Assembly (NCBI GenBank): GCA_036703275.1
Contig: DATNPK010000076.1
Span: 186,001-250,000 of the forward strand
Reading direction: 5' to 3'
Source of the DNA: Coleofasciculaceae cyanobacterium
Lineage (GTDB): Bacteria > Cyanobacteriota > Cyanobacteriia > Cyanobacteriales > Xenococcaceae
DNA length: 64,000 bases
The translations under genes were made by a program, and so were the position numbers. Each line of letters opens with the position of its first letter. The stretch's first letter is position 1. Below, in pieces: positions 47,588 through 55,899 of this stretch. The notes beneath the pieces were generated by a model. The model saw only the letters and a program-made list of their open reading frames with translations. It was not told the origin of the DNA and ran no database searches.

Positions 47588-48013
47588 AAATTAACAGCTA
47601 GCCAAAACATACATCTAGTTTGTCCTAGCTCACTGTTAACGGCAACAGACATTTATTTTTATCGGCAAGATATTACTAAATAGGCAACAAACAGTAGCTA
47701 ATTAAGGTAATTATCGCTATATTTTTGTTATTTAAGATAATTTTAATAGTGTGATAGTTACAATTAAATTTCTGAACACACTAAACAAACGCTCTTTTTA
47801 GATTGCAACTCATTTTAAGTAAAATTATCGATGTTTTCTGACATTGAGAACTATACTCTTAATTTCTTTACAAGCTAGTTATAATTAGGGTCGTCATTTC
47901 AGGAATTTATTAATACAGTAGTGTTTGATAGTCGCTATAATTGCGCTGCTGTTTTTAAAAGCTATTTAGTTGGCAAAAATAATTTCTGATATTTCGTTTA
48001 ACCAATAATTTAT
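47588..48013. other. Divergent spacer between the GAF kinase operon and the GGDEF-EAL gene
   Basis: 426 AT-rich bases that must hold two divergent promoters. No gene, repeat or hairpin worth calling. Confidence 0.45.
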
Positions 48014-50206
48014 ATGAGCAAAGATCGAATAAAAAATTTTGCTTTGCAACCAAAAGCTGCGTTAGATAGTTATTTTGGTAATAATCGAGCCGCAATTATT
48101 TGTGTTGATGATGAGCCGATCATTTTAAGTAGTTTGGGAGAACAGCTAAAACGTTCTTTGGGTCAGAGATATGACATTGAACTGGTAAATAGCGGAGCAG
48201 AGGCGATCGCTGTTTGTGCAGAATTAACCGCAGAAGGAATTGATATTCCAGTGATTATTTGCGATCAAATTATGCCCGACATGACGGGAGACAAATTATT
48301 AATTAAGCTACATTCCTTTTATCCTAATACTTTAAAAATTTTATTAACAGGACAAGCTAATGCTGATGCAGTGGGAAATTTGGTTAACGCTGCTGCTCTA
48401 TATCGTTATGTTGCTAAACCTTGGGACGAAACAGACTTAATTCTGACCGTTAAAGAAGCTTTAAAACGCTACCAGCAAGAACAACAATTAGCAGCACAAA
48501 ACAAAATCTTACTTGAGGTTAATCAGCAATTAGAAAGTGCTATTTCATGGTTACAAGCTACTTTAGAAGCCACTGCCGACGGCATTTTAGTCTTAGATGA
48601 AGGTGGCAAAGTTGTTAACTATAATCAAAAATTTATTGAAATTTGGGGCTTGCCTACACAACCCAAGCTTGATCGCGAGCAAATTTTAACTCTAATTTTA
48701 GCAGAAATTACTGAACCTTACGCCAACAGCTTAAGAGAAAGATACGCCCAACTTGACTCAGACAAATACAATTCTTTAGAACTAAAAAACGGTAAAATTG
48801 TCGAATGTTATTCCCAAGTACAGCAGCTTCAAAAACAAAAAATGGGTCAGGTTTGGAGTTTCAGGGACGTTACTGAACACAAAAAAGCTCAGACAATTAT
48901 TCAACATCAGGCTTTTCATGACTCTTTGACTAATTTACCCAACCGAACTTTGTTTGATCGCGAATTAGAGAAAGCTCTAGATTTAGCACAACAAAACAAT
49001 AAAATGCTGGCGGTGTTGTTTTTAGATTTAGACCGTTTTAAAACTATCAACGATACTTTGGGTCATGCAGTGGGAGATATTTTACTCAAAAATGTGGTCG
49101 AGCGAATTAAAAAATGCATTAGAGAAAAAGACATTATTGCTCGTTGGGGAGGAGATGAATTTACGCTTTTGTTGCCTGAAATTAACTGTCGAGAAGATGC
49201 CACGGCGATCGCTATCAGAATTTTAGAAGCCCTTAAACCTGGTTTTAATTTGGAAAAGCATTATTTACACATTACCAGCAGTATTGGAATTGCTGTTTTT
49301 CCTGACGATGGCAAAGATGCCGAAACCTTATTAAAAAATGCTGATGTTGCTCTGTATTGTGTCAAAGAAAAAGGTCGCAACCATTATCAACACTATACTT
49401 CGAGACTAAATTCCCAGGCTTATGAATTACTCAATTTAGAGAATAATTTACATAACGCTTTAGGCAAACAAGAATTTACTCTTTACTATCAGCCGATTAT
49501 TGAGGTTTCTACTAACAAGATTGTTAAAGTAGAAGCTTTGCTACGTTGGCAACATACAGATTTAGGGCTGGTTTCTCCTGACTTGTTTATCCCCATTGCC
49601 GAAGAAAATGGTTTGATTGTCGAGATTGGCGAATGGGTGCTAAAAACCGCCTGCTCTCAAGCTAAAGCATGGCAAAACATGGGTCTATCTGACTTAATCG
49701 TGTCCGTTAATTTATCAGCTCGTCAATTTTATAACAATGATTTAGTTCAGACTATAAAACAAGTTTTATTAGCCACAAAATTAAGTGCTAGTAGCTTAGA
49801 GTTAGAAATAACCGAAACAGCTACGATGCGTAATACCAATCTAGCTAAGCAGATACTTCTAGAGCTGCATCAAATGGAGATTTCCCTATCAATGGATGAT
49901 TTTGGTACGGGATATTCATCTCTTAGCTATCTTAAAAACTTTCCCTTTAGCACGATTAAGATAGATCGCTCTTTTGTCAATGAGGTTAGCTTTGATTCGA
50001 GTAATTTGGCGATCATTAACGCCATTATTACTTTAGGATCGGGTTTAAATCTACAAATTGTTGCCGAAGGAGTTGAATCGGAACAATTAAAGAATTTACT
50101 AGAAACTTTGCACTGTAAATATATGCAAGGGCATTTTATCAGTGCGCCATTGACGATGACCAAAGCAACTGAATTACTATTGCGCTCGGCAAGTATTTTA
50201 AGTTAG
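48014..50206 (+). CDS. REC-PAS-GGDEF-EAL cyclic-di-GMP signalling protein
   Basis: 730 residues. Receiver ~29-150 (IICVDDEPIIL, phospho-acceptor Asp in VIICDQIMPD, Lys in RYVAKPWDE). PAS ~185-290 (DGILVLDEGGKVVNYNQKF). GGDEF ~315-450 with the intact signature ARWGGDEFTLLL near 379 and the preceding LDLDRFKTINDTLGH. EAL ~475-720 with VEALLRWQ near 505, EITETATM and the catalytic DDFGTGYSSL. Both synthase and phosphodiesterase sites look intact, so it may be bifunctional. No membrane helix. It diverges from the GAF kinase operon and is the working counterpart of the pseudogene at 44134. Confidence 0.94.
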   Translation: MSKDRIKNFALQPKAALDSYFGNNRAAIICVDDEPIILSSLGEQLKRSLGQRYDIELVNSGAEAIAVCAELTAEGIDIPVIICDQIMPDMTGDKLLIKLHSFYPNTLKILLTGQANADAVGNLVNAAALYRYVAKPWDETDLILTVKEALKRYQQEQQLAAQNKILLEVNQQLESAISWLQATLEATADGILVLDEGGKVVNYNQKFIEIWGLPTQPKLDREQILTLILAEITEPYANSLRERYAQLDSDKYNSLELKNGKIVECYSQVQQLQKQKMGQVWSFRDVTEHKKAQTIIQHQAFHDSLTNLPNRTLFDRELEKALDLAQQNNKMLAVLFLDLDRFKTINDTLGHAVGDILLKNVVERIKKCIREKDIIARWGGDEFTLLLPEINCREDATAIAIRILEALKPGFNLEKHYLHITSSIGIAVFPDDGKDAETLLKNADVALYCVKEKGRNHYQHYTSRLNSQAYELLNLENNLHNALGKQEFTLYYQPIIEVSTNKIVKVEALLRWQHTDLGLVSPDLFIPIAEENGLIVEIGEWVLKTACSQAKAWQNMGLSDLIVSVNLSARQFYNNDLVQTIKQVLLATKLSASSLELEITETATMRNTNLAKQILLELHQMEISLSMDDFGTGYSSLSYLKNFPFSTIKIDRSFVNEVSFDSSNLAIINAIITLGSGLNLQIVAEGVESEQLKNLLETLHCKYMQGHFISAPLTMTKATELLLRSASILS

Positions 50207-50298
50207 AAGTCAGAAGTCACATTGTACTGCGGGAAGAGGAAAAGTCAAAAGTTCTTTCTTTACCCTGTCTACAGTCTCTCCGCACTTCCACACTTTTT

Positions 50299-50868
50299 TT
50301 ACTTATTCATGTTCTTTCTAATTTGTTCTAACTCTTCATCCACTTCCCACTGCTGAAATTCTGCTTCTAGAGGATCGGCACTGCGATGATACTGAGGAGA
50401 GCTAGCACCACGATCCCATCCTATAGTGTCGCTAGAATAAGTGCTGGACGCTTGAGTTTGGGCTTGAACTGACTTTTTAAGTTGTTGTCGCTTTTGTTTC
50501 ACCTGCTGGAGTAGCTCTTTAGCTTGTGTGGTACGCTGCTTAACCCCTTCCATCTGTCCCCAAACTTGGTTTCCCTGCCTTAATAATTCAGCTTCTCGCT
50601 CTCTAGCAGCATCGGCTAAATCCTTTCTGTTGGCTTTTTCGGCTTTGCCAATTCTAGCGTGCCAAGTTTGAATATCATTAGCGATCGCCAATACCCGATC
50701 TTGCAAACTTTTTTCTTCTAGCTCGAGTTTGGCAATCAACTTAGTGGTGTCTAGTTCTTGTTCTAGTAACTGTTCTTCAATTGCCTGCAATTCTAGATGA
50801 GGATTATCACGTAAAAACTCGTCGAGTCGCTCTTCTAAAAACTGGTTGATATCGTCAAATAAACCCAT
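50299..50868 (-). CDS. TIGR04376-like coiled-coil protein
   Basis: 189 residues. The start MGLFDDINQFLEERLDEFLR and NPHLELQAIEEQL are diagnostic of this cyanobacterial family. A long alpha-helical coiled coil (about 30-140, rich in E, K, Q and L) precedes a low-complexity Ser/Thr/Gln linker and a short acidic tail (EFQQWEVDEELEQIRKNM). The overall pattern is reminiscent of PspA/Vipp-type helical proteins, but there is no direct homology I can claim. It lies 34 bases downstream of the next gene on the same strand, which it may share a transcript with. Confidence 0.75.
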   Translation of the reverse strand: MGLFDDINQFLEERLDEFLRDNPHLELQAIEEQLLEQELDTTKLIAKLELEEKSLQDRVLAIANDIQTWHARIGKAEKANRKDLADAAREREAELLRQGNQVWGQMEGVKQRTTQAKELLQQVKQKRQQLKKSVQAQTQASSTYSSDTIGWDRGASSPQYHRSADPLEAEFQQWEVDEELEQIRKNMNK

Positions 50869-50902
50869 CTTGCTTCTTAGATATTTAGCTTTAATTCATA
50901 TC

Positions 50903-51928
50903 TTAGAACGTTTCTCCCACAGCAATAGAGCGAACCTGTCCTTGATAACTAATTTTTGCCCGCTGATTTTCTATCGATTCCAAAATCCAACCGCTGGTAT
51001 TGATTTCTTCGCCTACCCAAACGCGCCTGGTTTCGCCTTGAACTTTAACCAGTGCTGCTGATTGATTTGCTCCCAATTCTAAAATTCCGCTTAGAGTATG
51101 TTTAATCGCTGGTTTACTAAAAGTAGCGATCGCGGAGCGTGGGCTGCGCTCAATCGCATTCTCTTGCCTAAAATTATCAACCATTGGGGTTGGTGCGGGC
51201 AAGGGTGGTGGTGCGGGAATTTTTAATGCCTGAGGAGCTGCTTCAGACTGAGGAGCAGCAGGAAGACTACTGTTGGCTGAGGTTGTCAGAGGTATATTGT
51301 TGCTCGCTACCTGAGGCAATTGGGTGGTTACAGGGTTAGGAGTATATACGGGAACATAAACCACACGATTTTGAGTGGAATTTTTCTCTGCCTCTAGTTG
51401 ACGATCCATCTTGTCTAGCGATCGCTCCATGTAGTCAATAAACTGAGCATCCGACTTAGACAGAACAACCTGTTTGCCACCTGTCAACATGGTGAACATC
51501 CTATTCCCTTGATGTCCAAAGAGCCACCAGCAAACGAATAGACCATAGCTACAGGCAAGAGCGAATAAAACTTTACCTAGATAGCTACGATGGTGGGCAG
51601 CCCAGGCTCCGCGAGCGCTAGAAGTATCTGAGACAGAATTAATTATCTCTGCCAAACTTAAGCCATAAGCATCTGCCTCTGGCTGATACCAGTTAGCATT
51701 AATAGTAGAAGCCGTATCGGAAGTAGTCACTATTGCTGAAGCCTGCGCCTCTTTTTTGCTTGCTAAGATTTGAGCGGCAGATGTTTGCTGTTGGAAACTA
51801 AAAGCCTGATCGCTGTTAAGCTTACCCAAAGCTGGTTTAGAGTTTTGACTTTTTCTCTGAGATAGATTTAAACTCTTGATAAAAGAAAATTTCTGAATTA
51901 CTTGCTTATGGCTGGCATCCCTGAGCAT
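50903..51928 (-). CDS. Single-span membrane protein with a GspC/PilP-like C-terminal domain
   Basis: 341 residues. A ~110-residue cytoplasmic N-terminus of low complexity precedes one membrane helix (LGKVLFALACSYGLFVCWWLFG). A coiled segment (MERSLDKMDRQLEAEKNSTQ) and a Pro/Ala-rich linker follow. The C-terminal ~65 residues (LSGILELGANQSAALVKVQGETRRVWVGEEINTSGWILESIENQRAKI) have the beta-pattern of GspC/PilP homology regions of type II secretion or type IV pili. This architecture suggests a pilus or secretion accessory role, which I infer but cannot confirm. It is 34 bases from the coiled-coil gene. Confidence 0.65.
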   Translation of the reverse strand: MLRDASHKQVIQKFSFIKSLNLSQRKSQNSKPALGKLNSDQAFSFQQQTSAAQILASKKEAQASAIVTTSDTASTINANWYQPEADAYGLSLAEIINSVSDTSSARGAWAAHHRSYLGKVLFALACSYGLFVCWWLFGHQGNRMFTMLTGGKQVVLSKSDAQFIDYMERSLDKMDRQLEAEKNSTQNRVVYVPVYTPNPVTTQLPQVASNNIPLTTSANSSLPAAPQSEAAPQALKIPAPPPLPAPTPMVDNFRQENAIERSPRSAIATFSKPAIKHTLSGILELGANQSAALVKVQGETRRVWVGEEINTSGWILESIENQRAKISYQGQVRSIAVGETF

Positions 51929-52057
51929 GGAGTGTTCAGCGACTAAATTAACTTATCTAACATAAGCTCGTTTTCTAACCTCTGCCATAGTGTATACCCA
52001 CAGAGCGTCTAATTGTTTTTTGTTAGTCTATGGTGTAAATACGTATTCTTTCTTAGG

Positions 52058-52216
52058 TCAAGAGCTGGTTCGTTGCTCGATAACTGGTAAGTGACTAATG
52101 GGTGCTGGTACCATTTCGCCCCGAAAATCTATTAGCTGCACAATAACTAAATAGGCGATCGCAATTAAAATTGAAATTACGCCCGTAATAACCGCCACAA
52201 TTTTTCCCCGATCCAT
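52058..52216 (-). CDS. 52-residue single-span membrane protein
   Basis: ATG at 52216 (AGGAG about nine bases upstream) opens MDRGKIVAVITGVISILIAI, continues through AYLVIVQLIDFRGEMVPAPI and ends ERTSS-type with TGA at 52058-52060. One membrane helix spans residues 7-28, then a polar, proline-containing C-terminus. The strong ribosome site and the coherent membrane helix argue that it is real. It resembles the many tiny membrane proteins of cyanobacteria, but I do not recognise it. Confidence 0.7.
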   Translation of the reverse strand: MDRGKIVAVITGVISILIAIAYLVIVQLIDFRGEMVPAPISHLPVIEQRTSS

Positions 52217-52404
52217 TCCTTGCTACTCCTACATAACAATAGTTAATATCCTCTATTGTTTCACAAAGTTATAGCCTACTTTGCCATTGAATTATATCAA
52301 TTCTCGCGCATTAGCTGGAGAGATAAATCGGCAAATTTAGCGAGCTTAACTATCACCGAGCGAGTAAAACCAAGAATTTGTTGGTAAACAGATAAATCAT
52401 CCGC

Positions 52405-52536
52405 TATAGGGTGCGTTTATCGTCTTGGTGAGCCACGGTTAAAGCGCACCAAGGCTCTTGCATCTTACGCCGTCCTAAAAGATTAGCCCTAAAGGATTAG
52501 CTCCTTACGTCCAGTCACCGCTGTGGACGCTTTTTT
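52405..52536 (+). ncRNA. Candidate structured RNA or repeat-derived element with a terminator
   Basis: Between two genes that both point left, the plus strand shows GGTGCG (52410-52415) pairing with CGCACC (52445-52450). In competition, CTTGGTG (52424-52430) pairs with CACCAAG (52447-52453). The element ends in a hairpin, CGTCCA...TGGACG (52508-52529), followed directly by C and six T. The paired parts share bases, so the two folds exclude each other. The middle section (GTCCTAAA...CCCTAAAGG) resembles short repeats elsewhere in the window, so it may be repeat-derived rather than a functional RNA. Confidence 0.35.
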
Positions 52537-52645
52537 AGTAATCTTTAAAATGTACCAGGTTCGATAACCAAGCCTTCTATGACTTTTTATCAACGGTATT
52601 CCCAAGCCGTTGGCACCTTTAATCAAAATATTCTCGATCTACGCT

Positions 52646-52680
52646 AAAAAAGCGATCGAGACAGTCTCGATCGCTTTTTT
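52646..52680 (-). terminator. petJ terminator built from a HIP1 palindrome
   Basis: AAAAAAGCGATCGAGAC and GTCTCGATCGCTTTTTT form a near-perfect 17-bp stem with A/T tails on both sides. It is 32 bases past the petJ stop and is symmetrical, so it stops transcripts from both sides. Confidence 0.8.
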
Positions 52681-52711
52681 AAACTCAAATTTTCCAATGT
52701 AATGATGCAAT

Positions 52712-53044
52712 TTACCAACCATTCTCTGACTGAGACAAAACGTAGGTAGCTACGTCGTCAATTTGGGCATCGCTCAAACGTCCTTTAAAAGATGGCATTG
52801 CATTCTTGCCGTTGATTACCTGGTGAACAATTGCATCAACAGAATTCATTTCATATTTCTCTAAAGCGTCTTTTTGTAAAGTTTTAGCTCCGTTAATCAC
52901 GTTTCTACCCCCAGCATGACAAGACGCGCAGTTGGCACTGAAAATTTTTGCCCCACTTGCGGCATTCCCAGCTAAGGCAGGAGTTGCGGTAAACATCACA
53001 GCCGTCAAAAATACTAATAGTGTTGATAAAAGTTTGGCAAACAT
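52712..53044 (-). CDS. petJ: Cytochrome c6 (PetJ)
   Basis: 110 residues from ATG 53044 (AGAGGAGA upstream); an ATG seven codons earlier overlaps this ribosome site. A signal peptide ([21 protein letters not shown]) sends it to the thylakoid lumen. Haem ligation is C39-A-S-C-H43, the axial ligand Met83 in [23 protein letters not shown]. It carries electrons from cytochrome b6f to photosystem I and substitutes for plastocyanin when copper is scarce. The plastocyanin gene lies divergently 275 bases away, so the two interchangeable carriers share one control region. Confidence 0.96.
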   Translation of the reverse strand: MFAKLLSTLLVFLTAVMFTATPALAGNAASGAKIFSANCASCHAGGRNVINGAKTLQKDALEKYEMNSVDAIVHQVINGKNAMPSFKGRLSDAQIDDVATYVLSQSENGW

Positions 53045-53150
53045 AGTTTCTCCTCTCAAAATCATTCAACTGCAACCAAAGGCTAATTGTAATTAATTGA
53101 ATATATTCGGTTATTTACCCCAAAATAGTCAAAAGACACGCCGTAGAAGT

Positions 53151-53176
53151 TTTACAAGTCGTCAAACTTGTGTAAA
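53151..53176. promoter_or_regulatory. Palindrome in the petJ-petE control region
   Basis: TTTACAAGT-cgtca-AACTTGTGTAAA is an interrupted palindrome with TACA/TGTA-type ends, like operators of BlaI/CopY repressors. It lies midway between petJ and petE. In cyanobacteria the copper switch of these two genes depends on the BlaI-type repressor PetR and the protease PetP. That this palindrome is its operator is inference. Confidence 0.4.
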
Positions 53177-53194
53177 ATATACATAAGAAGGAAT

Positions 53195-53269
53195 AAAGCC
53201 CGCTTCAAAACTCTAGATTGTTAATTAAATCAACTAGATTTTGTCCGAGGTTTTGAATCGGGCTTTTGA
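53195..53269 (+). terminator. Large terminator-like hairpin in the petE leader
   Basis: AAAGCCCGCTTCAAAAC (53195-53211) pairs with GTTTTGAATCGGGCTTT (about 53250-53266) with one mismatch: a 16-bp stem with a 38-base AT loop and a following T-tract. It lies 50 bases before the petE start, after a plausible promoter. It could end a short transcript or attenuate petE. Confidence 0.55.
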
Positions 53270-53319
53270 AAAATGTTCACTAAAAAAATTCATATTTTGA
53301 TAACAGAGAGTTGAACCAA

Positions 53320-53679
53320 ATGGCTAAAAAAATAAGTTTGTTATTGTCCGCGCTAGTATTAGTAGCATCTACTTTTTTCTTTAACGTTAATCCCGCAGCA
53401 GCAGAAACTGTTGAAGTAAAGATGGGTAGCGATAACGGAATGCTTAAGTTCGTACCTGAAACTGTAACTATCAAAGCTGGAGATACAGTGAAGTGGGATA
53501 ACAACAAAATGTCTCCTCACAATGTAGTTTTTGAGAATGCTGCCGATAAATCTCACAAAAACCTAGTCTTCTCTCCTGGAGACGGCTATGAAAGCACTTT
53601 CAACGAAGCTGGTGAATACTCTTACTACTGCGAGCCTCATCGCGGGGCTGGAATGGTTGGTAAAGTTGTAGTTCAATAA
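53320..53679 (+). CDS. petE: Plastocyanin (PetE)
   Basis: 119 residues from ATG 53320. A signal peptide ([23 protein letters not shown], cut after AAA) directs it to the lumen. The mature ~91-residue cupredoxin keeps all copper ligands: His67 in KMSPHNVVF, Cys104, His107 and Met112 in [13 protein letters not shown]. It shuttles electrons from cytochrome b6f to photosystem I. It diverges from petJ, its copper-independent replacement. Confidence 0.98.
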   Translation: MAKKISLLLSALVLVASTFFFNVNPAAAETVEVKMGSDNGMLKFVPETVTIKAGDTVKWDNNKMSPHNVVFENAADKSHKNLVFSPGDGYESTFNEAGEYSYYCEPHRGAGMVGKVVVQ

Positions 53680-53748
53680 CTCTACAATGACCTGACTTCA
53701 TTATCTAATTAATCATTGAAAGGCTTAAAAACCAAAATAAAAACAAGT

Positions 53749-53782
53749 AGGGGTGACTAAATTCAGTTCACCTCTTTTTTTT
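53749..53782 (+). terminator. petE terminator
   Basis: AGGGGTGA and TTCACCTCT form an imperfect stem with an 11-base loop, followed by eight T. It lies 70 bases after the petE stop. Confidence 0.6.
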
Positions 53783-53843
53783 CGCCAACACATAAAATAG
53801 TAATAAATACTCAAAATTCATTAATATTTATTCAAAACAAACA

Positions 53844-54134
53844 ATGGTAGACTTATCTCCTGAAGAATTAGCTAGAGCTAGAAAAAACAACCTAACCCCC
53901 GAAAAATACGCTCGTTTGAAAGCAGAATCAAAAGCTCCTTATCGGGGATTAAGAAAGTTTTTCTACGTTGCTTTTGGCGCTTCAGGTTTGATTGGCGCAT
54001 TGGTATTTTCAGTTAAGTTAGCGGCAGGTCAAGATTTATCAACCAATTTTCCCAATTTTGCGCTTCAGATCGGCGTAGTTGCTTTGATGGTGTTTCTGTT
54101 TCGTGCAGATAAAGCTAAAGATGAAGTGAAATAA
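53844..54134 (+). CDS. DUF3493-family protein (LPA1/Rep27-like C-terminal domain)
   Basis: 96 residues. The polar N-terminus (EELARARKNNLTPEKYARLKAE) leads into APYRGLRKFFYVAFGASGLIGALVFSVKLAAG and a second hydrophobic segment (NFALQIGVVALMVFLFRAD): two membrane spans. This matches the DUF3493 domain, also found at the C-terminus of plant LPA1/Rep27, a photosystem II assembly factor. A PSII-assembly role is therefore a family-level inference. The gene stands alone between petE and the recA terminator. Confidence 0.82.
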   Translation: MVDLSPEELARARKNNLTPEKYARLKAESKAPYRGLRKFFYVAFGASGLIGALVFSVKLAAGQDLSTNFPNFALQIGVVALMVFLFRADKAKDEVK

Positions 54135-54232
54135 ACTAAGTCAACCTAGCCATGATTTGCTGATGAACATGTTTTGATATATCAAATAATATTGTTATGA
54201 TTATTTGCATCACACGGTAATTTTGTTAATAA

Positions 54233-54265
54233 AAAGCGATCGCCTTTAGCTAAAGCGATCGCTTT
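54233..54265 (-). terminator. recA terminator built from paired HIP1 octamers
   Basis: AAAGCGATCGC and GCGATCGCTTT form an 11-bp perfect stem with an 11-base loop, 41 bases past the recA stop. It would also stop the convergent DUF3493 transcript. Confidence 0.7.
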
Positions 54266-54305
54266 CGTTCAAATTCAGCAGGGGCCAGCTGTTTGCCCTC
54301 TAATA

Positions 54306-55388
54306 TTATTCTTCTTCAGAATTAGCATCATCATCATTAAAGGCTTGATTAGATGCTGCTGCATTTTTACCTTCTTTCATGTCCGCTCTTACCTTCGCCT
54401 CTACTTCGGCTGCTACCTCTGGGTTTTCTAATAAATAATTAATTGTATTATCTCTACCCTGACCAATATTATCGCCATTGTAGCTATACCATGCACCTTT
54501 ACGTACCACAATATCTAGCTCTTCTGCCAAATCTAACAAACAGCCTATAGTGGAAATACCTTTACCAAAGATGATATCAAATTCAGCAATACGGAAAGGA
54601 GGTGCAACTTTATTTTTAGCTACCTTAACTTTGGCGCGAATACCATACATCCCTTCGTTACCTTTTTTAAGGGTTTGAATGCGACGAATATCTAAGCGGA
54701 CAGAGCAATAGAACTTAAGCGCATTACCGCCTGTAGTTACCTCTGGGTTGCCATAGCTAATACCAATTTTTTGACGTAACTGGTTAAGAAAAATTACCGT
54801 AGCTCCAGATTTGCCGATATTACCAGCAATTTTTCTCAAGGCTTTACTCATTAAACGAGCCTGTAAGCCGACTTGGTTGTCGCCCATTTCTCCCTCAATC
54901 TCGGCGCGGGGAGTTAAAGCTGCTACAGAATCTATTACTACTAGGTCTACTGCTGCTGAGCGTACTAGCTGATCGACAATTTCTAAACCCGACTCGCCAT
55001 TATCTGGCTGGGCTACTAGAAGGTTTTCAATATCTACTCCTAATGCTGCGGAATAGGTCGGATCTAAAGCGTGTTCGGCATCAACAAAAGCTGCTACTCC
55101 TCCTGCTTTTTGAGTTTCGGCGATCGCGTGTAGAGCTAAAGTAGTTTTGCCAGAGCTTTCTGGTCCATATATTTCAATAATTCTTCCTTTGGGCAGTCCA
55201 CCACCTAAAGCCACATCCAAAGTTAATGCACCACTAGGAATAGTTTCTACTCTCATTTGAGCAGCATCCCCTAGGCGCATAATTGCACCTTTGCCAAAGT
55301 TGCGCTCAATTTGCTTTAAAACTAAATTAAGAGCCTTATCTTTATCGGAATTGCTAGTAGTACTAGAAGTATTTGCGCGAGTTGCCAT
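54306..55388 (-). CDS. recA: Recombinase RecA
   Basis: 360 residues. It forms the nucleoprotein filament for homologous recombination and SOS induction. Walker [15 protein letters not shown] (near 72), Walker [22 protein letters not shown], the DNA-binding L2 loop region [21 protein letters not shown] and [14 protein letters not shown] are canonical. The acidic C-terminus ([10 protein letters not shown]) is typical of the negative-regulatory tail. Monocistronic. I did not find a clear LexA box in the 511-base upstream spacer. Confidence 0.98.
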   Translation of the reverse strand: MATRANTSSTTSNSDKDKALNLVLKQIERNFGKGAIMRLGDAAQMRVETIPSGALTLDVALGGGLPKGRIIEIYGPESSGKTTLALHAIAETQKAGGVAAFVDAEHALDPTYSAALGVDIENLLVAQPDNGESGLEIVDQLVRSAAVDLVVIDSVAALTPRAEIEGEMGDNQVGLQARLMSKALRKIAGNIGKSGATVIFLNQLRQKIGISYGNPEVTTGGNALKFYCSVRLDIRRIQTLKKGNEGMYGIRAKVKVAKNKVAPPFRIAEFDIIFGKGISTIGCLLDLAEELDIVVRKGAWYSYNGDNIGQGRDNTINYLLENPEVAAEVEAKVRADMKEGKNAAASNQAFNDDDANSEEE

Positions 55389-55899
55389 GAATGCCTCGAT
55401 TAATTAGTAATTAAAGTGGAAAAGCAATGCAGACGATTCTTAATAAAGTTGTTCATCAGGAAAACCCTGAAAGCCCGTCGGTTTTTGAGTAAGAATACTC
55501 CGATAAAAAACGCGACGTACACTTTATCGCTTCACGCCAGGAACCCTCCAAGGCGCTGCATCAAGCATAGTTCTGATAAATGGCTGAAAAATTAGTTAGT
55601 TTTAATCTTACTCTGTGCCTTCAGCCGTATTCTTATAGAGTTTGATCTTTGGTTGAGCTAAAGTCCAAAATTAATAGCTAATTTAATTCCCACAATGATT
55701 ATATGGTGATATTATAACTATTTTTCCTTATGTTGACAAAAAAATCAACCAAAGAAAAATGCCTGATATTAGACTAACTAATCAATAATGACTTAGATAA
55801 CGATATTAATCGTTAGTAGCAATGATTTCAATTTTCTTAATATTAACGGAATGCTGGCGTAGAGCGAGCGATACTTTTGCTGCTCTGAGGTACACAAAC
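55389..55899. other. Intergenic region recA / bvdR
   Basis: 511 bases with no convincing gene. It must contain the recA promoter at its left side. A short GC-rich stretch at about 55465-55570 (GTCGGTTTTTGAG..., ACGCGACGTACAC, CACGCCAGGAACCCTCCAAGGCGC) looks like interspersed-repeat debris. The rest is AT-rich. Confidence 0.4.

Noticed and set aside
53195-53269. petE hairpin as the petJ terminator
   Set aside because: petJ is transcribed away from it; its real terminator is at 52646-52680.
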